Of a stretch of 64,000 bases of DNA, positions 16,954-26,370 are shown piece by piece. Numbering within the stretch: the first letter of the stretch is position 1; each line of letters begins with the position of its first letter. The notes beneath the pieces were generated by a model. It did no database searches. It saw only the letters and a program-made list of their open reading frames with translations, and was not told the DNA's origin. The position numbers were made by a program, and so were the translations under genes. Source of the stretch: AG-12 sp035531535. GTDB lineage: Bacteria > Chloroflexota > Dormibacteria > Aeolococcales > Bog-877. Location of the stretch: NCBI GenBank assembly GCA_035531535.1, contig DATKSV010000008.1, forward strand, positions 7,577 to 71,576, read 5' to 3'.

Positions 16954-17432
16954 AACGCCCGCAGCATACAAACGGGAACCGGCAGAGTGTCAACTGCGTA
17001 AGGGCCCTGAAGGGAGCGCCTCCCGGGAGGCGATGACCATAGGTCTCTGGCCCGCCAGCGCCAATCCCCGGGGCGGGCTGGGCCCGGCTCGAGCAACGGT
17101 TCGGCTCTGGTTCAGCTCATGATCCGGCGAGAGGTGACGGTTTCACGCATCCACAGGCCGGGCCGAGGAGCGCTCCTGGTCCCAGCCTGGTGCGAGCCCC
17201 GCCAAGCAGCCAGGGCCGGCCCTCTGGCCCCAGGGAGCCTCGCCCAGCTGCCGTTATGCGAACTGGGGAAGCGTGGTTACGAGTTTGCTGCTATGCTGGC
17301 TCCCGTAGCTGCACTCAGTCAGCTGCAGCCTCTTGGTGATCCCTCGTCCCGCTTCCAAAGCGGCATCTTCGAGAAGCGTGACTACCTGATCCGGCGAGGG
17401 CACAAGCGGGCGCTTTCGCCCAGGGGCATCAA
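16954..17432. promoter_or_regulatory. Divergent intergenic region with long helicase leader
   Basis: This 479-base region separates the minus-strand hydroxylase operon from the plus-strand helicase. For the helicase I see an extended -10 (TGCTATGCT, 17289-17297), which would give a leader of about 130 bases. Near its end, GGGCG (17408-17412) pairs with CGCCC (17417-17421) around CTTT, directly in front of the AGGGG ribosome site (17422-17426) and the GTG start at 17433. Helicase genes of this family are often post-transcriptionally controlled by structured leaders; control here is inference. I found no clear promoter for the hydroxylase operon and no supportable gene. Confidence 0.4.
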
Positions 17433-18683
17433 GTGAACTCATTCACAGATCTCGAACTACGGCCGCGCATCCAGCAGACCCTGACCGGCCTGGGCCTCTC
17501 GGTCCCGACCCCGGTCCAGGCCGAGGCGGTGCCGATCCTGATGGCGGGCCGGGACTGCGTCATTCAGTCACCGACCGGCTCGGGCAAGACGCTGGCGTTC
17601 CTGATCCCGCTGGCTGAGAAGCTGCGTGGCCACCAGAATCGCGACCCCCGTGCCCTCATCGTCACCCCCACCAGGGAGCTGGCGACCCAGATCGGGGCCG
17701 TGCTCACTCAGCTCGACCCGCAGCTGCGTCAGGCCCTGGTCTTCGGTGGCGTCGGCTATGGCAACCAGATCAACAAGCTGCGCACCGCTGACGTGATCAT
17801 CGGCTGCCCGGGGCGGCTGGTTGACCTCAGCAAGCGCGGCTCGGCGCTGCTGGGCGGGGTGGAGTACCTGGTCCTGGATGAGGCGGATGAGATGCTGGAC
17901 GCCGGGTTCGCCAAGGATGTGGAGGAGATCACAGACCGCACCAACAAGCGCACCAGCGACCAGCGCCGCCAGACCGTGCTGGCCTCGGCGACGATGCCGG
18001 ACTGGGTGGCCAAGATGGCGCGCAAGCACCTGGTCGACCCCCAGCATGTGGCGGTGGCGCCCAACCCGGAGTCCGACCTGGAGCACGGCCTGGTGTCGGT
18101 GCCCCGAGCCCAGAAGGTGGCCGTTTTGAGCCAACTGCTGAAGCAGTCGGCGTCCACGATCGTCTTCCACCGCACCAAGCACGGAGCCAAGAAGCTGGCT
18201 CACGACCTGACCGCTCTCGGGCACCGCACAGCCGAGCTCCAGGGCAACCTCTCGCAAGCGTCTCGCGACCGGGCCATCGCCTCCTTTCGACGCCGGGAGA
18301 CCACCGTGCTGGTGGCGACCAACGTGGCGGCGCGGGGGATCGACGTGGTGGATGTGAACCTGGTGGTCAACTACGAGCTGCCGGACACGGCTCAGTGGCT
18401 GACCCACCGGGTCGGCCGCACCGCCCGCAACGGCGCCAAGGGCAGGGCGCTCACCTTCCTCAGCGAGGACGACACCGAAAAGTGGCGCAAGCTGCGCCGC
18501 CTGGGTGCCCCCGAGCTCCGCTTCGTGGACGCCCAGCACCTGCTCAGCACCGGGGCCATGAAGTACGTCGAGGCTCGTCCGGAGCGGCTCAACGATCGCG
18601 GACCTCAGCCTCGCCACCACCAGGGCCCCAGCCGGGTCAGGACTCCCGGGCGATCCTTCGCTCCACGCTCGGGAAGGGCCTGA
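17433..18683 (+). CDS. DEAD-box RNA helicase
   Basis: The 416-residue protein shows the full motif series: Q motif region FTDLELRPRIQ...TPVQAEAV, Walker A SPTGSGKT, PTRELA, DEAD, SAT, and HRVGRTARNG. It unwinds RNA using ATP, and in bacteria acts in ribosome assembly, mRNA decay or cold adaptation. The C-terminal extension after about residue 385 is short, basic and Pro/Arg-rich, with no RNA-recognition domain like that of DbpA or CsdA. The GTG start has AGGGG six bases upstream. It stands alone, with a structured leader before it and a convergent regulator gene after it. Confidence 0.92.
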   Translation: MNSFTDLELRPRIQQTLTGLGLSVPTPVQAEAVPILMAGRDCVIQSPTGSGKTLAFLIPLAEKLRGHQNRDPRALIVTPTRELATQIGAVLTQLDPQLRQALVFGGVGYGNQINKLRTADVIIGCPGRLVDLSKRGSALLGGVEYLVLDEADEMLDAGFAKDVEEITDRTNKRTSDQRRQTVLASATMPDWVAKMARKHLVDPQHVAVAPNPESDLEHGLVSVPRAQKVAVLSQLLKQSASTIVFHRTKHGAKKLAHDLTALGHRTAELQGNLSQASRDRAIASFRRRETTVLVATNVAARGIDVVDVNLVVNYELPDTAQWLTHRVGRTARNGAKGRALTFLSEDDTEKWRKLRRLGAPELRFVDAQHLLSTGAMKYVEARPERLNDRGPQPRHHQGPSRVRTPGRSFAPRSGRA

Positions 18684-18855
18684 AGCGGTCGGGATAGGGA
18701 CCTCTCCCCAGCCGCCTCCACAGGGCCGTTGCCTCCCGCCTTGGCCGACGTCGGCCGATGCGGGAATCTGGGCCCCAGGCGTGCTGCGCCAAGGGCACGG
18801 CCTGGGGAGGCCCTTCTCCCTCGCGTCGCCTATTCAGCGATGAAACGCTCCGCCC

Positions 18856-18890
18856 CCAGCGCTCCCAGCGCCCCAGCACCGGAGCGCTGG
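18856..18890. terminator. Inverted repeat between convergent helicase and PucR genes
   Basis: A perfect 10-bp stem CCAGCGCTCC (18856-18865) / GGAGCGCTGG (18881-18890) with a 15-base loop lies between the two converging stops (18683 and 18961). A second palindrome, GGCCGACGTCGGCC, is at 18743-18756. Neither is followed by a clear T-run. A two-way terminator is a reasonable reading. Confidence 0.4.
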
Positions 18891-18960
18891 CCGATACCGG
18901 CCTACCGGACACTCGGCTGCTGACCACCCGATCGCCGCGCCGGTCCAGCGCTCCGCTCGC

Positions 18961-20133
18961 TCAGCCGGCCAGGCTCATCAGCTCTGAGGCGTCCAGGGCC
19001 AGCACCAGCTGCGCGGCATCGCGAGGCAGGCCGGGATTGAGGCCGGTGAGCTCCCGAATCCGGGCCAGCCGGTTGAAGACGGTGTTGCGGTGGCAGGGGA
19101 ACCGGTCGGCCACCTCGGCGACCGAGCCGCCCAGGTCGAAGTAGCTGCGCAGGGTGCGCAGCAGCAGGCTGCGCTCTCCCCCGGGCAGCTCGAAGATGGC
19201 CCCGAAGACCCGCTGCGCCAGCCTCTGGGCCAGCTCCGGCGAGGAGATCAGAATGGCGCTGGGCAGCCGCTCGTCCAGGCTGGTGATCAGGTGCTGGTGG
19301 GGAGGGATCGCCCGCACCGCCAGCTCCGCCTGCCGATAGGCGGTGCCGACCTGGGCCAGGCTCCCCACCGCCGGGCTGAGACCAGCCCGTAGCGGCGCCA
19401 GCTCGCCCAGGCTCTGCTTGACGGTTTCGAGGCTGGCCCTGCCGAGTGCCAGCAGGCCGGCCAGGCGCTCCTCCTGACGGGTCCACTCGGACCTGATCCC
19501 GTGCGTCAGCAGGGGCCTCGCCACGGCTTCAACTGTCCCCAAGGCGGGTTCCGCCACGGCCACCATGTAGGGTCCCTTTTCGGGCAGGCTCAGGCTTTCC
19601 GCGGCGAAGACCAGGTCGCGCTCGGTCGCCATCCCCGTGAACAGCCCCTGCAGCAGCGCCTGCCTGCGAGTCCGGTCGCGGCTCAGCATGCCCGCCTCGG
19701 CGTGGCGGTAGGCCTGGCCCACCGCCGCGGATAGTTCGTCGGTCATCTCCCAGACCACCACCGCCGCCTCCATCAGCTGGTCGGTGGGAGGCTCCGGCCG
19801 GCTGCGCGCCTCCTCCAGGAGCGCGTCCCAGATCACGCCACCCCCCAGGCGGTAGGCGCGCAGGACGCTCTCGAGAGGAACCCCCAGCTCGGCGCGGCTG
19901 CGACCGGTCGCCCAGGCCTGCTCCCGGCTGGGGGCCTGCTCCTGTGGGATCCGGGTCAGGGCCGCGAGATATTCCTGGAGGCTGTCGTGCACGGAGCGGC
20001 GCAGCTCCGCCAGGGGTATCAGCCGCTCCTCGCGGTAGCCCTCCTCGCGCTCACAGATGGCGGCCACCGTGCGCTCCGAGATCTGGGGAAGCCGCTGGTA
20101 GAGGGATCGTGCCAGCGACGCCAGCACCCGCAT
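18961..20133 (-). CDS. PucR/CdaR-type transcriptional regulator
   Basis: From the ATG at 20131-20133 (GGGGAG upstream) the product is 390 residues. The C-terminal 60 residues form the PucR-type helix-turn-helix (GGSVAEVADRFPCHRNTVFNRLARI, positions about 335-360); the middle is a GGDEF-like/RsbR-like sensory region without cyclase motifs, and the N terminus is a helical RsbT-coantagonist-like domain. Members regulate purine, sugar-acid, proline or aromatic catabolism. Its gene lies just downstream of the acyl-CoA ligase gene on the same strand, so control of the acyl-CoA island, or of the molybdenum hydroxylases on its other side, is plausible but unproven. Confidence 0.82.
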   Translation of the reverse strand: MRVLASLARSLYQRLPQISERTVAAICEREEGYREERLIPLAELRRSVHDSLQEYLAALTRIPQEQAPSREQAWATGRSRAELGVPLESVLRAYRLGGGVIWDALLEEARSRPEPPTDQLMEAAVVVWEMTDELSAAVGQAYRHAEAGMLSRDRTRRQALLQGLFTGMATERDLVFAAESLSLPEKGPYMVAVAEPALGTVEAVARPLLTHGIRSEWTRQEERLAGLLALGRASLETVKQSLGELAPLRAGLSPAVGSLAQVGTAYRQAELAVRAIPPHQHLITSLDERLPSAILISSPELAQRLAQRVFGAIFELPGGERSLLLRTLRSYFDLGGSVAEVADRFPCHRNTVFNRLARIRELTGLNPGLPRDAAQLVLALDASELMSLAG

Positions 20134-20360
20134 GGACTCCCCGGACGGCGACCGCCTCGCTGCCGGCCCGGGTACGGCGACCTGCGCCACCCTGCTGTAC
20201 CTCTCTGCCCTGCGCCAATGTGCGGCTGCACACCGGAAGACCGACCCAGGCCGCTCCCTGAGGTGGCAGCGCTGATCCCAAATGCTACGCCCTGGGCCAG
20301 GTGCACAGCTGCCGGGCCAGGGTCCACGGACCGGGCTGCCCACCGGTGGGGCCCACCCGC

Positions 20361-21983
20361 CTAGCCGGATTTGGGGTCCGCGACTCCATAGCGGGCGCGC
20401 AGGACCTTCTTGTCGAACTTGCCGACCCCGGTCTTGGGCACCGCCTCCAGGATCTCGATCCGATCGGGGAGCTGCCACTTCTCCCATCCGCGGTTGAGCA
20501 GGTGCCCACGCACCTCCTCCAGGGTCACGGAGGCACCGTCCCGGGGGACCACGGCGGCCATCGGCCGCTCCTGCCACTTGACGTCGGGAAGGGCTACGAC
20601 GGCCGCCTCCAGCACCCCCGGCATGGCCATGATGTCACCCTCCATGTCGACGGACGAGATCCACTCCCCTCCCGACTTGATCAGGTCCTTGGTGCGATCC
20701 ACGATCACGAAGTAACCCTCGGGCGACATGGTGGCGACATCCCCAGTGCGGAACCAACCGTCCTTGGTGAACCGCTCCGGCGAAGCGCCGCCGTGGTAGG
20801 AGTCCGCCACCCAGGGGCCGCGCACCAGGAGTTCCCCGATGGCGGTGCCATCGGCCGGAAGATCGTGATCGGACTCGTCGACGATCCGGACGTCGACTCC
20901 GGGCAAGGGCAGCCCGGCCTTGATCCGCACCTCCTTGCGCAGGCGGTCGGGGTCCCAACCCCTCATCTTGTGCTTGGGCCAGGCCAAAGCGGCCACCGGC
21001 GAGGTCTCGGTCATTCCCCAGCCCTGGACCAGAGTGATCCCGAACTCCTTCTCGAAGCGCTCGATCAGGGCCATCGGGGGCTGGCTACCTCCCGCCATCA
21101 GAAAGCGCAGCGCGGGCAGCTCGACCTGACGCCGCGCCAGCTCGTCAACCACCCCCGCCCAGATGGTGGGAACTCCGGTGGCCAGGGTGACGTCCTCCTC
21201 CTCCAGCAGGCTGACCACGGTGGCGGGGTCCATGAAAGGCCCGGTGAAGACCTGCTTGGCGCCGACCATCACCGCCGCGAACGGCCCCCCCCAAGCGTTG
21301 ACGTGGAACATGGGAACAATCGCCAGGGCGGAGTCCTGGGGGCCGAGGCCGGTGGCCGCCCCTGAGGTCGTGGTGAGCGCATGCAGGTAGGTGGAACGGT
21401 GGGTGTACTCCACCCCCTTGGGTCGCCCGGTGGTGCCCGAGGTGTAGCAGATGCCGAGCACCGTCTCCTCGGGGATCTCCCGGCGCGGGTAGCTGCTCGG
21501 CTGGGCGGCCAGCAGCTGCTCATAGGCGAGCACCTGGGGCAAGGTGGTCTCGGGGGCCTGATCGGCGAGCACGATGATGTGCTTGACGCCGCCCAGGGAC
21601 CCCTGGATCCGCTCCAAGACCGGAATCAGGCTGCTGTCGACCAGAATCGCCTGGTCGCCGGCGTCCTGAATGATGAACTCCAGGTCGGGGGTCGGCAGGC
21701 GCGGGTTCAGGGTGTGCAGCAGCCGTCCGGTGCAGGGGATCCCGAAGTAGCACTCCAGGTGGCGGTAGCCATTCCACGCCAGCGTCGCCACCGGTGCCCC
21801 AGGCGGCAGCCCCAGGGCATCCAGAGCGTGCATCAACTGCTGGCTGCGGCCGCTGAAGTCGGCATACGTGTAACGGTGGCGCTGGCCGGGGCCGACCTGG
21901 GTGACGATCTCGGTGTCCCCGAAGTAGCGTCCTGCGTGTTCGAACATCATCCAGGTGTTGAGCGACGCGTGCATCATGCCCAT
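20361..21983 (-). CDS. Acyl-CoA synthetase (fatty-acid-CoA ligase family)
   Basis: From the ATG at 21981-21983, with GAGGAGG upstream, the product is 540 residues. It has the AMP-binding P-loop YTSGTTGRPKGV (about 190), GWGMTETSP, the adenylate-binding RTGDVA, DRTKDLIKSGGEWISS, and the catalytic Lys near the C terminus in KTGVGKFDKK. It activates a carboxylic acid to its CoA thioester with ATP, the entry step for the neighbouring acyl-CoA dehydrogenases. The frame stays open far upstream, but that part is a shadow of the next gene. Chain length and substrate class are not predictable. Confidence 0.9.
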   Translation of the reverse strand: MGMMHASLNTWMMFEHAGRYFGDTEIVTQVGPGQRHRYTYADFSGRSQQLMHALDALGLPPGAPVATLAWNGYRHLECYFGIPCTGRLLHTLNPRLPTPDLEFIIQDAGDQAILVDSSLIPVLERIQGSLGGVKHIIVLADQAPETTLPQVLAYEQLLAAQPSSYPRREIPEETVLGICYTSGTTGRPKGVEYTHRSTYLHALTTTSGAATGLGPQDSALAIVPMFHVNAWGGPFAAVMVGAKQVFTGPFMDPATVVSLLEEEDVTLATGVPTIWAGVVDELARRQVELPALRFLMAGGSQPPMALIERFEKEFGITLVQGWGMTETSPVAALAWPKHKMRGWDPDRLRKEVRIKAGLPLPGVDVRIVDESDHDLPADGTAIGELLVRGPWVADSYHGGASPERFTKDGWFRTGDVATMSPEGYFVIVDRTKDLIKSGGEWISSVDMEGDIMAMPGVLEAAVVALPDVKWQERPMAAVVPRDGASVTLEEVRGHLLNRGWEKWQLPDRIEILEAVPKTGVGKFDKKVLRARYGVADPKSG

Positions 21984-21988
21984 GGCTG

Positions 21989-23011
21989 TCACCCTCCTCG
22001 GTGCGCCGGCTGGCTCTCGGCGGTGGACCCACCACCGGCCAGCAGCTGGCTCGCCAGACGGCGGCGATGCTGGCCGGGTGACCCGCCGAAGTGCTCGATC
22101 CAAAGAGCTCGCTTGTAGTAGCGGTGAAGCGGGCTCTCCCAGGTGAACCCCATGCCGCCGTGAACCTGGATGACGCGCTCGCAGGCGTGCACCGCGGCCT
22201 CGGCGGCCGCTGACTTGGCGGCCGCCGCCGCCAGGCCCAGCTGGGGATCGTCGACGCTGATGCACCAAGCGGCCCAGTAGGCGAGGGAGCGGGCCAGCTC
22301 CACCTCCACGAAGGTGTCCACCAGGGGATGGGAAACCGCCTGGTAGGAACCGATCGGACGGCCAAACTGCTCCCGGGTGCGGACATGTTCCAGGCCCCAC
22401 TCCAGGACTCGCTGCGCCACTCCGACCGCCTCCAGCGCCAGCGCGGTGGCGAGCCTGAGCCGCATCGCCTGGGCCAGCTCCTGGGCCGGCGGCCCCGAGG
22501 CGAGCACCTCCCCCTGCGAGCTGGACAGAGCCACCATCCGACGAGTGCTGTCGATCGAGGTGGCGGGCCGCCCCTCCGGCGCCACCGCCAGCAGCTGATC
22601 GCCCCTCAGAAGGACCACCTGGTCCACGAAGGCCAGGTCCGGGACCAGATTGGATTCGCCCAGGCAGGCCGACCACCGCCGGCTTCCGGCAGCCACCTGG
22701 GCGAGCTGGTTCCCGGAGAGGGCCGGCCGGGCGAAGCCGATCGTGGAGAGGTAAGGGCCCGGGAACAGAGAGCGTCCGAATTCCTCGATCAGGATCGCCT
22801 CCTCGATGAAGGTCAGGCCAGCCCCCCCCAGATCCTCGGGCACCGAGACCCCCAGCCAGCCCAGCTGGGCCAGCTCCGGCCATATGTCGGGGTCCCAGCC
22901 GGCCTCGGACTCGGCCAGCTGAGCCACCCGGGACGGTGGGAAATGGGCCTCCAGAAACGAGCGGGCCTGCTCTCGCAGTTCGCGCTGCTCCGAGCTGAAC
23001 GTGAAGTCCAT
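21989..23011 (-). CDS. Acyl-CoA dehydrogenase, shorter paralogous subunit
   Basis: The product is 340 residues, shorter than typical homotetrameric acyl-CoA dehydrogenases (about 380). The N-terminal domain (FTFSSEQRELREQARSFLE), the middle beta domain and the C-terminal helical bundle (REQFGRPIGSYQAVSH, VHGGMGFTWESPLH) are recognisable. The middle domain is reduced. The gene's ATG overlaps the stop of the other dehydrogenase gene (ATGA at 23009-23012), so both are made together. Paired unlike dehydrogenases of this kind form alpha2-beta2 enzymes in mycobacterial steroid side-chain degradation; a heterotetramer is a good hypothesis here. Confidence 0.88.
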   Translation of the reverse strand: MDFTFSSEQRELREQARSFLEAHFPPSRVAQLAESEAGWDPDIWPELAQLGWLGVSVPEDLGGAGLTFIEEAILIEEFGRSLFPGPYLSTIGFARPALSGNQLAQVAAGSRRWSACLGESNLVPDLAFVDQVVLLRGDQLLAVAPEGRPATSIDSTRRMVALSSSQGEVLASGPPAQELAQAMRLRLATALALEAVGVAQRVLEWGLEHVRTREQFGRPIGSYQAVSHPLVDTFVEVELARSLAYWAAWCISVDDPQLGLAAAAAKSAAAEAAVHACERVIQVHGGMGFTWESPLHRYYKRALWIEHFGGSPGQHRRRLASQLLAGGGSTAESQPAHRGG

Positions 23012-24150
23012 CAGCGTGACCTGGGCAGCCCGAGCACGCGCTCGGCGATGATGTTGCGGAGGATCTCGGAGGTTCCGGCCTCGATGGTGTTGCCCCGGCT
23101 GCGCAGCTGCTGGTAGTTCCAGAACCCGTCGTCCACGACGCCCTCCTCCCCGAGTAAGAACCGGGCCAGCTTGGTGACCCGCTGGTTCGACTCCGACCAG
23201 GCCAGCTTGATCGCCGACCCCTCCGGGCCGGGCATGCCGGTGCGGTCCAGCTCACCCAGGGACCGGTAGGCGGTGAGCTGCAGGGCCTGCAGCTGGATCC
23301 ATTCCCGGGCGATCTCTCCGAGCAGCTCGTTCGCCTCCCCAGGGTGCTCCCCCGCCAGCCGCAGCAGGCCCTGGACGTTGGCGTCGAGCAGGCCGGTTAA
23401 GGCGAACCCCAGGGTGGCGCGCTCGTGCAGCAAGGTGGTCATGGCCACCTGCCACCCCTCGCCGATCTCGCCCAGGACATTGGCCCGGGGAACCTCCACC
23501 TCAGTCAGGAAGATCTCGTTGAAGTCGGCCTCCCCGGTGATCTGGCGCAGGGGCCTGACCTCCACTCCCTTGGAGTGCATGTCAACCAACATGTAGGTGA
23601 GGCCGTGGTAGCGCGGAGCAGCCGGGTCGCTGAGGGTGACCAGGATGCACCAGTCGGCGATGTGGGCGTAGGACGACCACACCTTCTGGCCGTTGACCAC
23701 GAAGGTGTCCCCGCGCAGCTCGGAGCGGGTGCGGACGGAGGCCAGGTCCGAGCCCGCGCCGGGCTCGGAGAAGCCCTGGCACCAGATCTCCTCCGCGTCC
23801 AGGATTGGGCGCAGGTGCTGGCTCTTCTGCGCCTCGGTGCCGTGGACCATGATGGTGGGGCCCGCCATCCCCAGCCCGATCGCGCCCACATGCTGGGGCG
23901 CGTCGGCACGCGCCAGTTCCTGCAGCAGGATCGCGTCCAGAGCGTGGCTGCCGCCGCCGCCGCCGTACTCCTGAGGCCAGGTCAGGCCCACATAGCCCGC
24001 CTTCGAGAGAGCCGCGCTCCACTTTCTGAGCGGCTCCAACTGCTCGGTCCGGGTGCCCTGACCGCGCAGGCTCGCGGGCAGATTGGCCGCTATCCAGGCC
24101 CGCAAGTGGCCCCGGAACGCCGCCTCTTCCGCACTGTCCCTGAGATCCAC
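23011..24150 (-). CDS. Acyl-CoA dehydrogenase, longer paralogous subunit
   Basis: I choose the GTG at 24148-24150, preceded by AGGAGG with six-base spacing, giving 379 residues; longer readings add a non-homologous Pro/Ser/Gly stretch. Visible features: LTWPQEYGGGG near residue 60, the FAD/substrate segment CQGFSEPGAGSDLASVRT (about 125-142), WCILV, and the C-terminal NTIEAGTSEILRNIIAERVLGLPR typical of the FadE group. It should desaturate an acyl-CoA at alpha-beta, passing electrons to ETF. It is coupled to the 340-residue partner downstream. Confidence 0.9.
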   Translation of the reverse strand: MDLRDSAEEAAFRGHLRAWIAANLPASLRGQGTRTEQLEPLRKWSAALSKAGYVGLTWPQEYGGGGGSHALDAILLQELARADAPQHVGAIGLGMAGPTIMVHGTEAQKSQHLRPILDAEEIWCQGFSEPGAGSDLASVRTRSELRGDTFVVNGQKVWSSYAHIADWCILVTLSDPAAPRYHGLTYMLVDMHSKGVEVRPLRQITGEADFNEIFLTEVEVPRANVLGEIGEGWQVAMTTLLHERATLGFALTGLLDANVQGLLRLAGEHPGEANELLGEIAREWIQLQALQLTAYRSLGELDRTGMPGPEGSAIKLAWSESNQRVTKLARFLLGEEGVVDDGFWNYQQLRSRGNTIEAGTSEILRNIIAERVLGLPRSR

Positions 24151-24396
24151 CGCCCACCTCCTGAGATTCCGCGGGACGCCGATGGCATCCTCTCCGCTCC
24201 GCTTCGAACTGTCAAGCCCAGTCGGGCAGCCTCGGGGGTGACGAAGCGGTCCCCCCAAGGGGGCTCGGCTAGCCCAGCCGGAGATGCTCCGCAGTATTCG
24301 GCTGGGGCCGCCGAGGGGCAATGGTCAAAGCCACAAGATCAGCCCCCACCAGCTGTGCAGCAGCCGCCGGGGAGCGGCCGTGTCCGTAGCCCCACC

Positions 24397-25167
24397 TCAC
24401 TGGCCCCCGTCGAGGGGTAGGACCGCCCCGTTGATGTAGGAGGCTTGGTCGGAGGCCAGGAAGGCCACCGCCCGCGCCACCTCCTCAGGCTCGCCGAACC
24501 GGCCCAGAGGGTTGTGCTCCAGCCAGTTGCGGGAGATCGCCTCGCTGCCCCAGAGCGGCGCGGAGAAGTCTGTCTTCACGATCCCCGGGGCCACCGCGTT
24601 GACGCGGATCCCATCCCCACCCAGCTCCAGGGCGAGCTGCCGGGTGAGCATGATCAGGGCCGCCTTGGTGACGTCGTACACCCCCAGCCCCAGGGCGGGC
24701 TGGAGGCCGCCGATGCTGGCCACGTTGACGATCGCCCCGCCGTGCCCGCCCATCCAGGCGCGATGCACCAGCTGGGTCAGGGCCAGAGGCCCCCGCAGGT
24801 TGACCTCGAAGGTCTTGTCCCAGGCCCCGAGGTCGACATCCAGAGTCATGCCGAAGTGGGGGTTGGTGGCGGCGTTGTTGACCAAGATGTCGATCCGGCC
24901 CCAGCGGGCCATGGTCTGCTCGACGAGCCGCTCCGAATCCTCGGGGCGGCCGGCGTGGGCGCTCACGGGCAGCACCCGCTCGGAACGTTCGCCGCCCAGA
25001 CGTCCGGCGGCAGCCGCGATCCCATCTGGCTTGCGCCCGGTGATGGCCACCAGAGCGCCGGCGGCCAGCAGCTCGGCTGCGATCGCCTCCCCGATCCCAC
25101 GGCTGGCGCCGGTGACGATGGCGACCCGGCCCTCCAGGCTGGGCGACCCGCCGCGATCGGGGCTCAT
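24397..25167 (-). CDS. SDR family oxidoreductase (acyl-CoA island)
   Basis: This 256-residue classical SDR has TGASRGIG near residue 20, NNAATNP, a catalytic Ser in VNVASIGG, and YDVTK. The C terminus YINGAVLPLDGGQ matches beta-ketoacyl/3-hydroxyacyl dehydrogenase-like SDRs. In this setting it may oxidise a hydroxyacyl-CoA or an alcohol intermediate. It starts at an ATG 11 bases after the stop of the second SDR gene, so the two are likely co-transcribed with maoC. There is a 246-base gap to the dehydrogenase pair. Confidence 0.85.
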   Translation of the reverse strand: MSPDRGGSPSLEGRVAIVTGASRGIGEAIAAELLAAGALVAITGRKPDGIAAAAGRLGGERSERVLPVSAHAGRPEDSERLVEQTMARWGRIDILVNNAATNPHFGMTLDVDLGAWDKTFEVNLRGPLALTQLVHRAWMGGHGGAIVNVASIGGLQPALGLGVYDVTKAALIMLTRQLALELGGDGIRVNAVAPGIVKTDFSAPLWGSEAISRNWLEHNPLGRFGEPEEVARAVAFLASDQASYINGAVLPLDGGQ

Positions 25168-25178
25168 CGGGTGATGGC

Positions 25179-25931
25179 CTAGGGCGCCCCGCGCACGTAG
25201 ATGACCTGCCCGGTCACGTAGCTGGCCTCATCGTCGGCCAGGAACGCGATCACTCCGGCCACGTCCTCGGGCTGACCGGTGCGAGGAATCGGGTTGGTGG
25301 CCGCGAACCCGGCCGTGAGCTGCTCGAAGCTGATTCCCATCCGCTCTGCGGTGGCCTCGGTCATGCGAGTCTCGATGAAGCCGGGGGCCACCACGTTGAC
25401 GGTGATCTCGTACCGACCCAGCTCCAGGGCCAGGGTCCTGGCCAGCCCCTGGATGCCCATCTTGGCCGCCGAGTAGTTGGCCTGGCCCCGGTTGCCGAGG
25501 GCGGAGGTCGAGGAGATCAGGACCATCCGACCTGACTTCTGCGGCACCATCACCGCCTGGGCCGCCTGCGCACACAGGAAGCTGCCCTTGAGGTGGGTGT
25601 CTATGACCAGGTCCCAGTCCTCCTCGGTCATCTTGTAGACCAGGTTGTCCCGGATCAGGCCCGCACAGGTGACCAGGACGTCAAGTCGACCGAACTCAGC
25701 CACGGTCCGCTCGACCATCGCCTGGACATCTGCGCGGCGGCTCACGTCGCAGGCCACGGCCAGGGCTCGGCTACCCTCGCCGCGCAGGCTGGCCGCGGTC
25801 GCCTCGGCGACCGCGTAGTCGATGTCAGACACCACCACCGCGGCCCCTCCGGCAGCCAGCCGCCGCGCCGTCGCGGCCCCGATGCCGCGGCCGGCCCCGG
25901 TGACCAGCGCCACCTTCTCGGTCAGACTCAT
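25179..25931 (-). CDS. FabG-like SDR oxidoreductase
   Basis: The 250-residue product has TGAGRGIG (near residue 11), DVSRRADV, VTCAGLIRD in place of the usual NNAG, Ser in LISSTSALGNRGQ, and NYSAAKMGIQGL (Tyr/Lys). It ends YVTGQVIYVRGAP. It is closely related in pattern to 3-oxoacyl-ACP reductase/3-hydroxyacyl-CoA dehydrogenase. Sitting next to a MaoC hydratase gene, it probably supplies the hydroxyacyl-CoA dehydrogenation step. The change from NNAG to TCAG at the structural Asn motif is tolerated in some family members. Confidence 0.87.
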   Translation of the reverse strand: MSLTEKVALVTGAGRGIGAATARRLAAGGAAVVVSDIDYAVAEATAASLRGEGSRALAVACDVSRRADVQAMVERTVAEFGRLDVLVTCAGLIRDNLVYKMTEEDWDLVIDTHLKGSFLCAQAAQAVMVPQKSGRMVLISSTSALGNRGQANYSAAKMGIQGLARTLALELGRYEITVNVVAPGFIETRMTEATAERMGISFEQLTAGFAATNPIPRTGQPEDVAGVIAFLADDEASYVTGQVIYVRGAP

Positions 25932-25950
25932 CGCATCACCTCCATCCGCG

Positions 25951-26370
25951 CTAGGAGCCGGTGTAGAGACGGGTGACCGTCTCCGCCACGCAGGCGGGCT
26001 TCTCCCGGCCCTCGATCTCCACTGTCACCTCGAGCACCAGCTGCACCCCCCCCTCGACGTCGGTCAGCGCCTGCGGCACGGCGGTCGCCCGAACCCTGGA
26101 TCCGACCGGCACCGGGGATACGAAGCGCACCCGGTTCAGCCCGTAGTTGACGGTCAGGGCCACCCCGGGGAGCCTGACCATGCCCTGGAGGAGCATGGGC
26201 AGCAGCGAGAGGGTCAGGTACCCGTGCGCGATGGTGCCTCCAAAGGGACCCATCCGGGCCCGCTCCGGATCCACGTGAATCCACTGGTGGTCGCCGGTGG
26301 CCTCCGCGAACAGGTCCACCTGCGCCTGGGTGATCTGATGCCAGGGGCTGACCCCCAGGGGCTTGCCCAC
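25951..26370 (-). CDS. MaoC-type (R)-specific enoyl-CoA hydratase
   Basis: From the GTG at 26368-26370 the product is 139 residues with the hot-dog-fold MaoC features: a Q/D-rich start then ATGDHQWIHVDPERA (catalytic Asp and His), GGTIAHGYLTLSLLP and YGLNRVRFVSPVPVGS. It hydrates enoyl-CoA. Homologues of this NodN-like group usually carry about 13 more N-terminal residues. The matching sequence (VQESLRALRESVGK) is encoded upstream in frame but without ATG, GTG or TTG; the best placed codon is an ATC at 26407-26409, six bases after AGGAGA. The true start is therefore open. Confidence 0.87.
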   Translation of the reverse strand: MGKPLGVSPWHQITQAQVDLFAEATGDHQWIHVDPERARMGPFGGTIAHGYLTLSLLPMLLQGMVRLPGVALTVNYGLNRVRFVSPVPVGSRVRATAVPQALTDVEGGVQLVLEVTVEIEGREKPACVAETVTRLYTGS

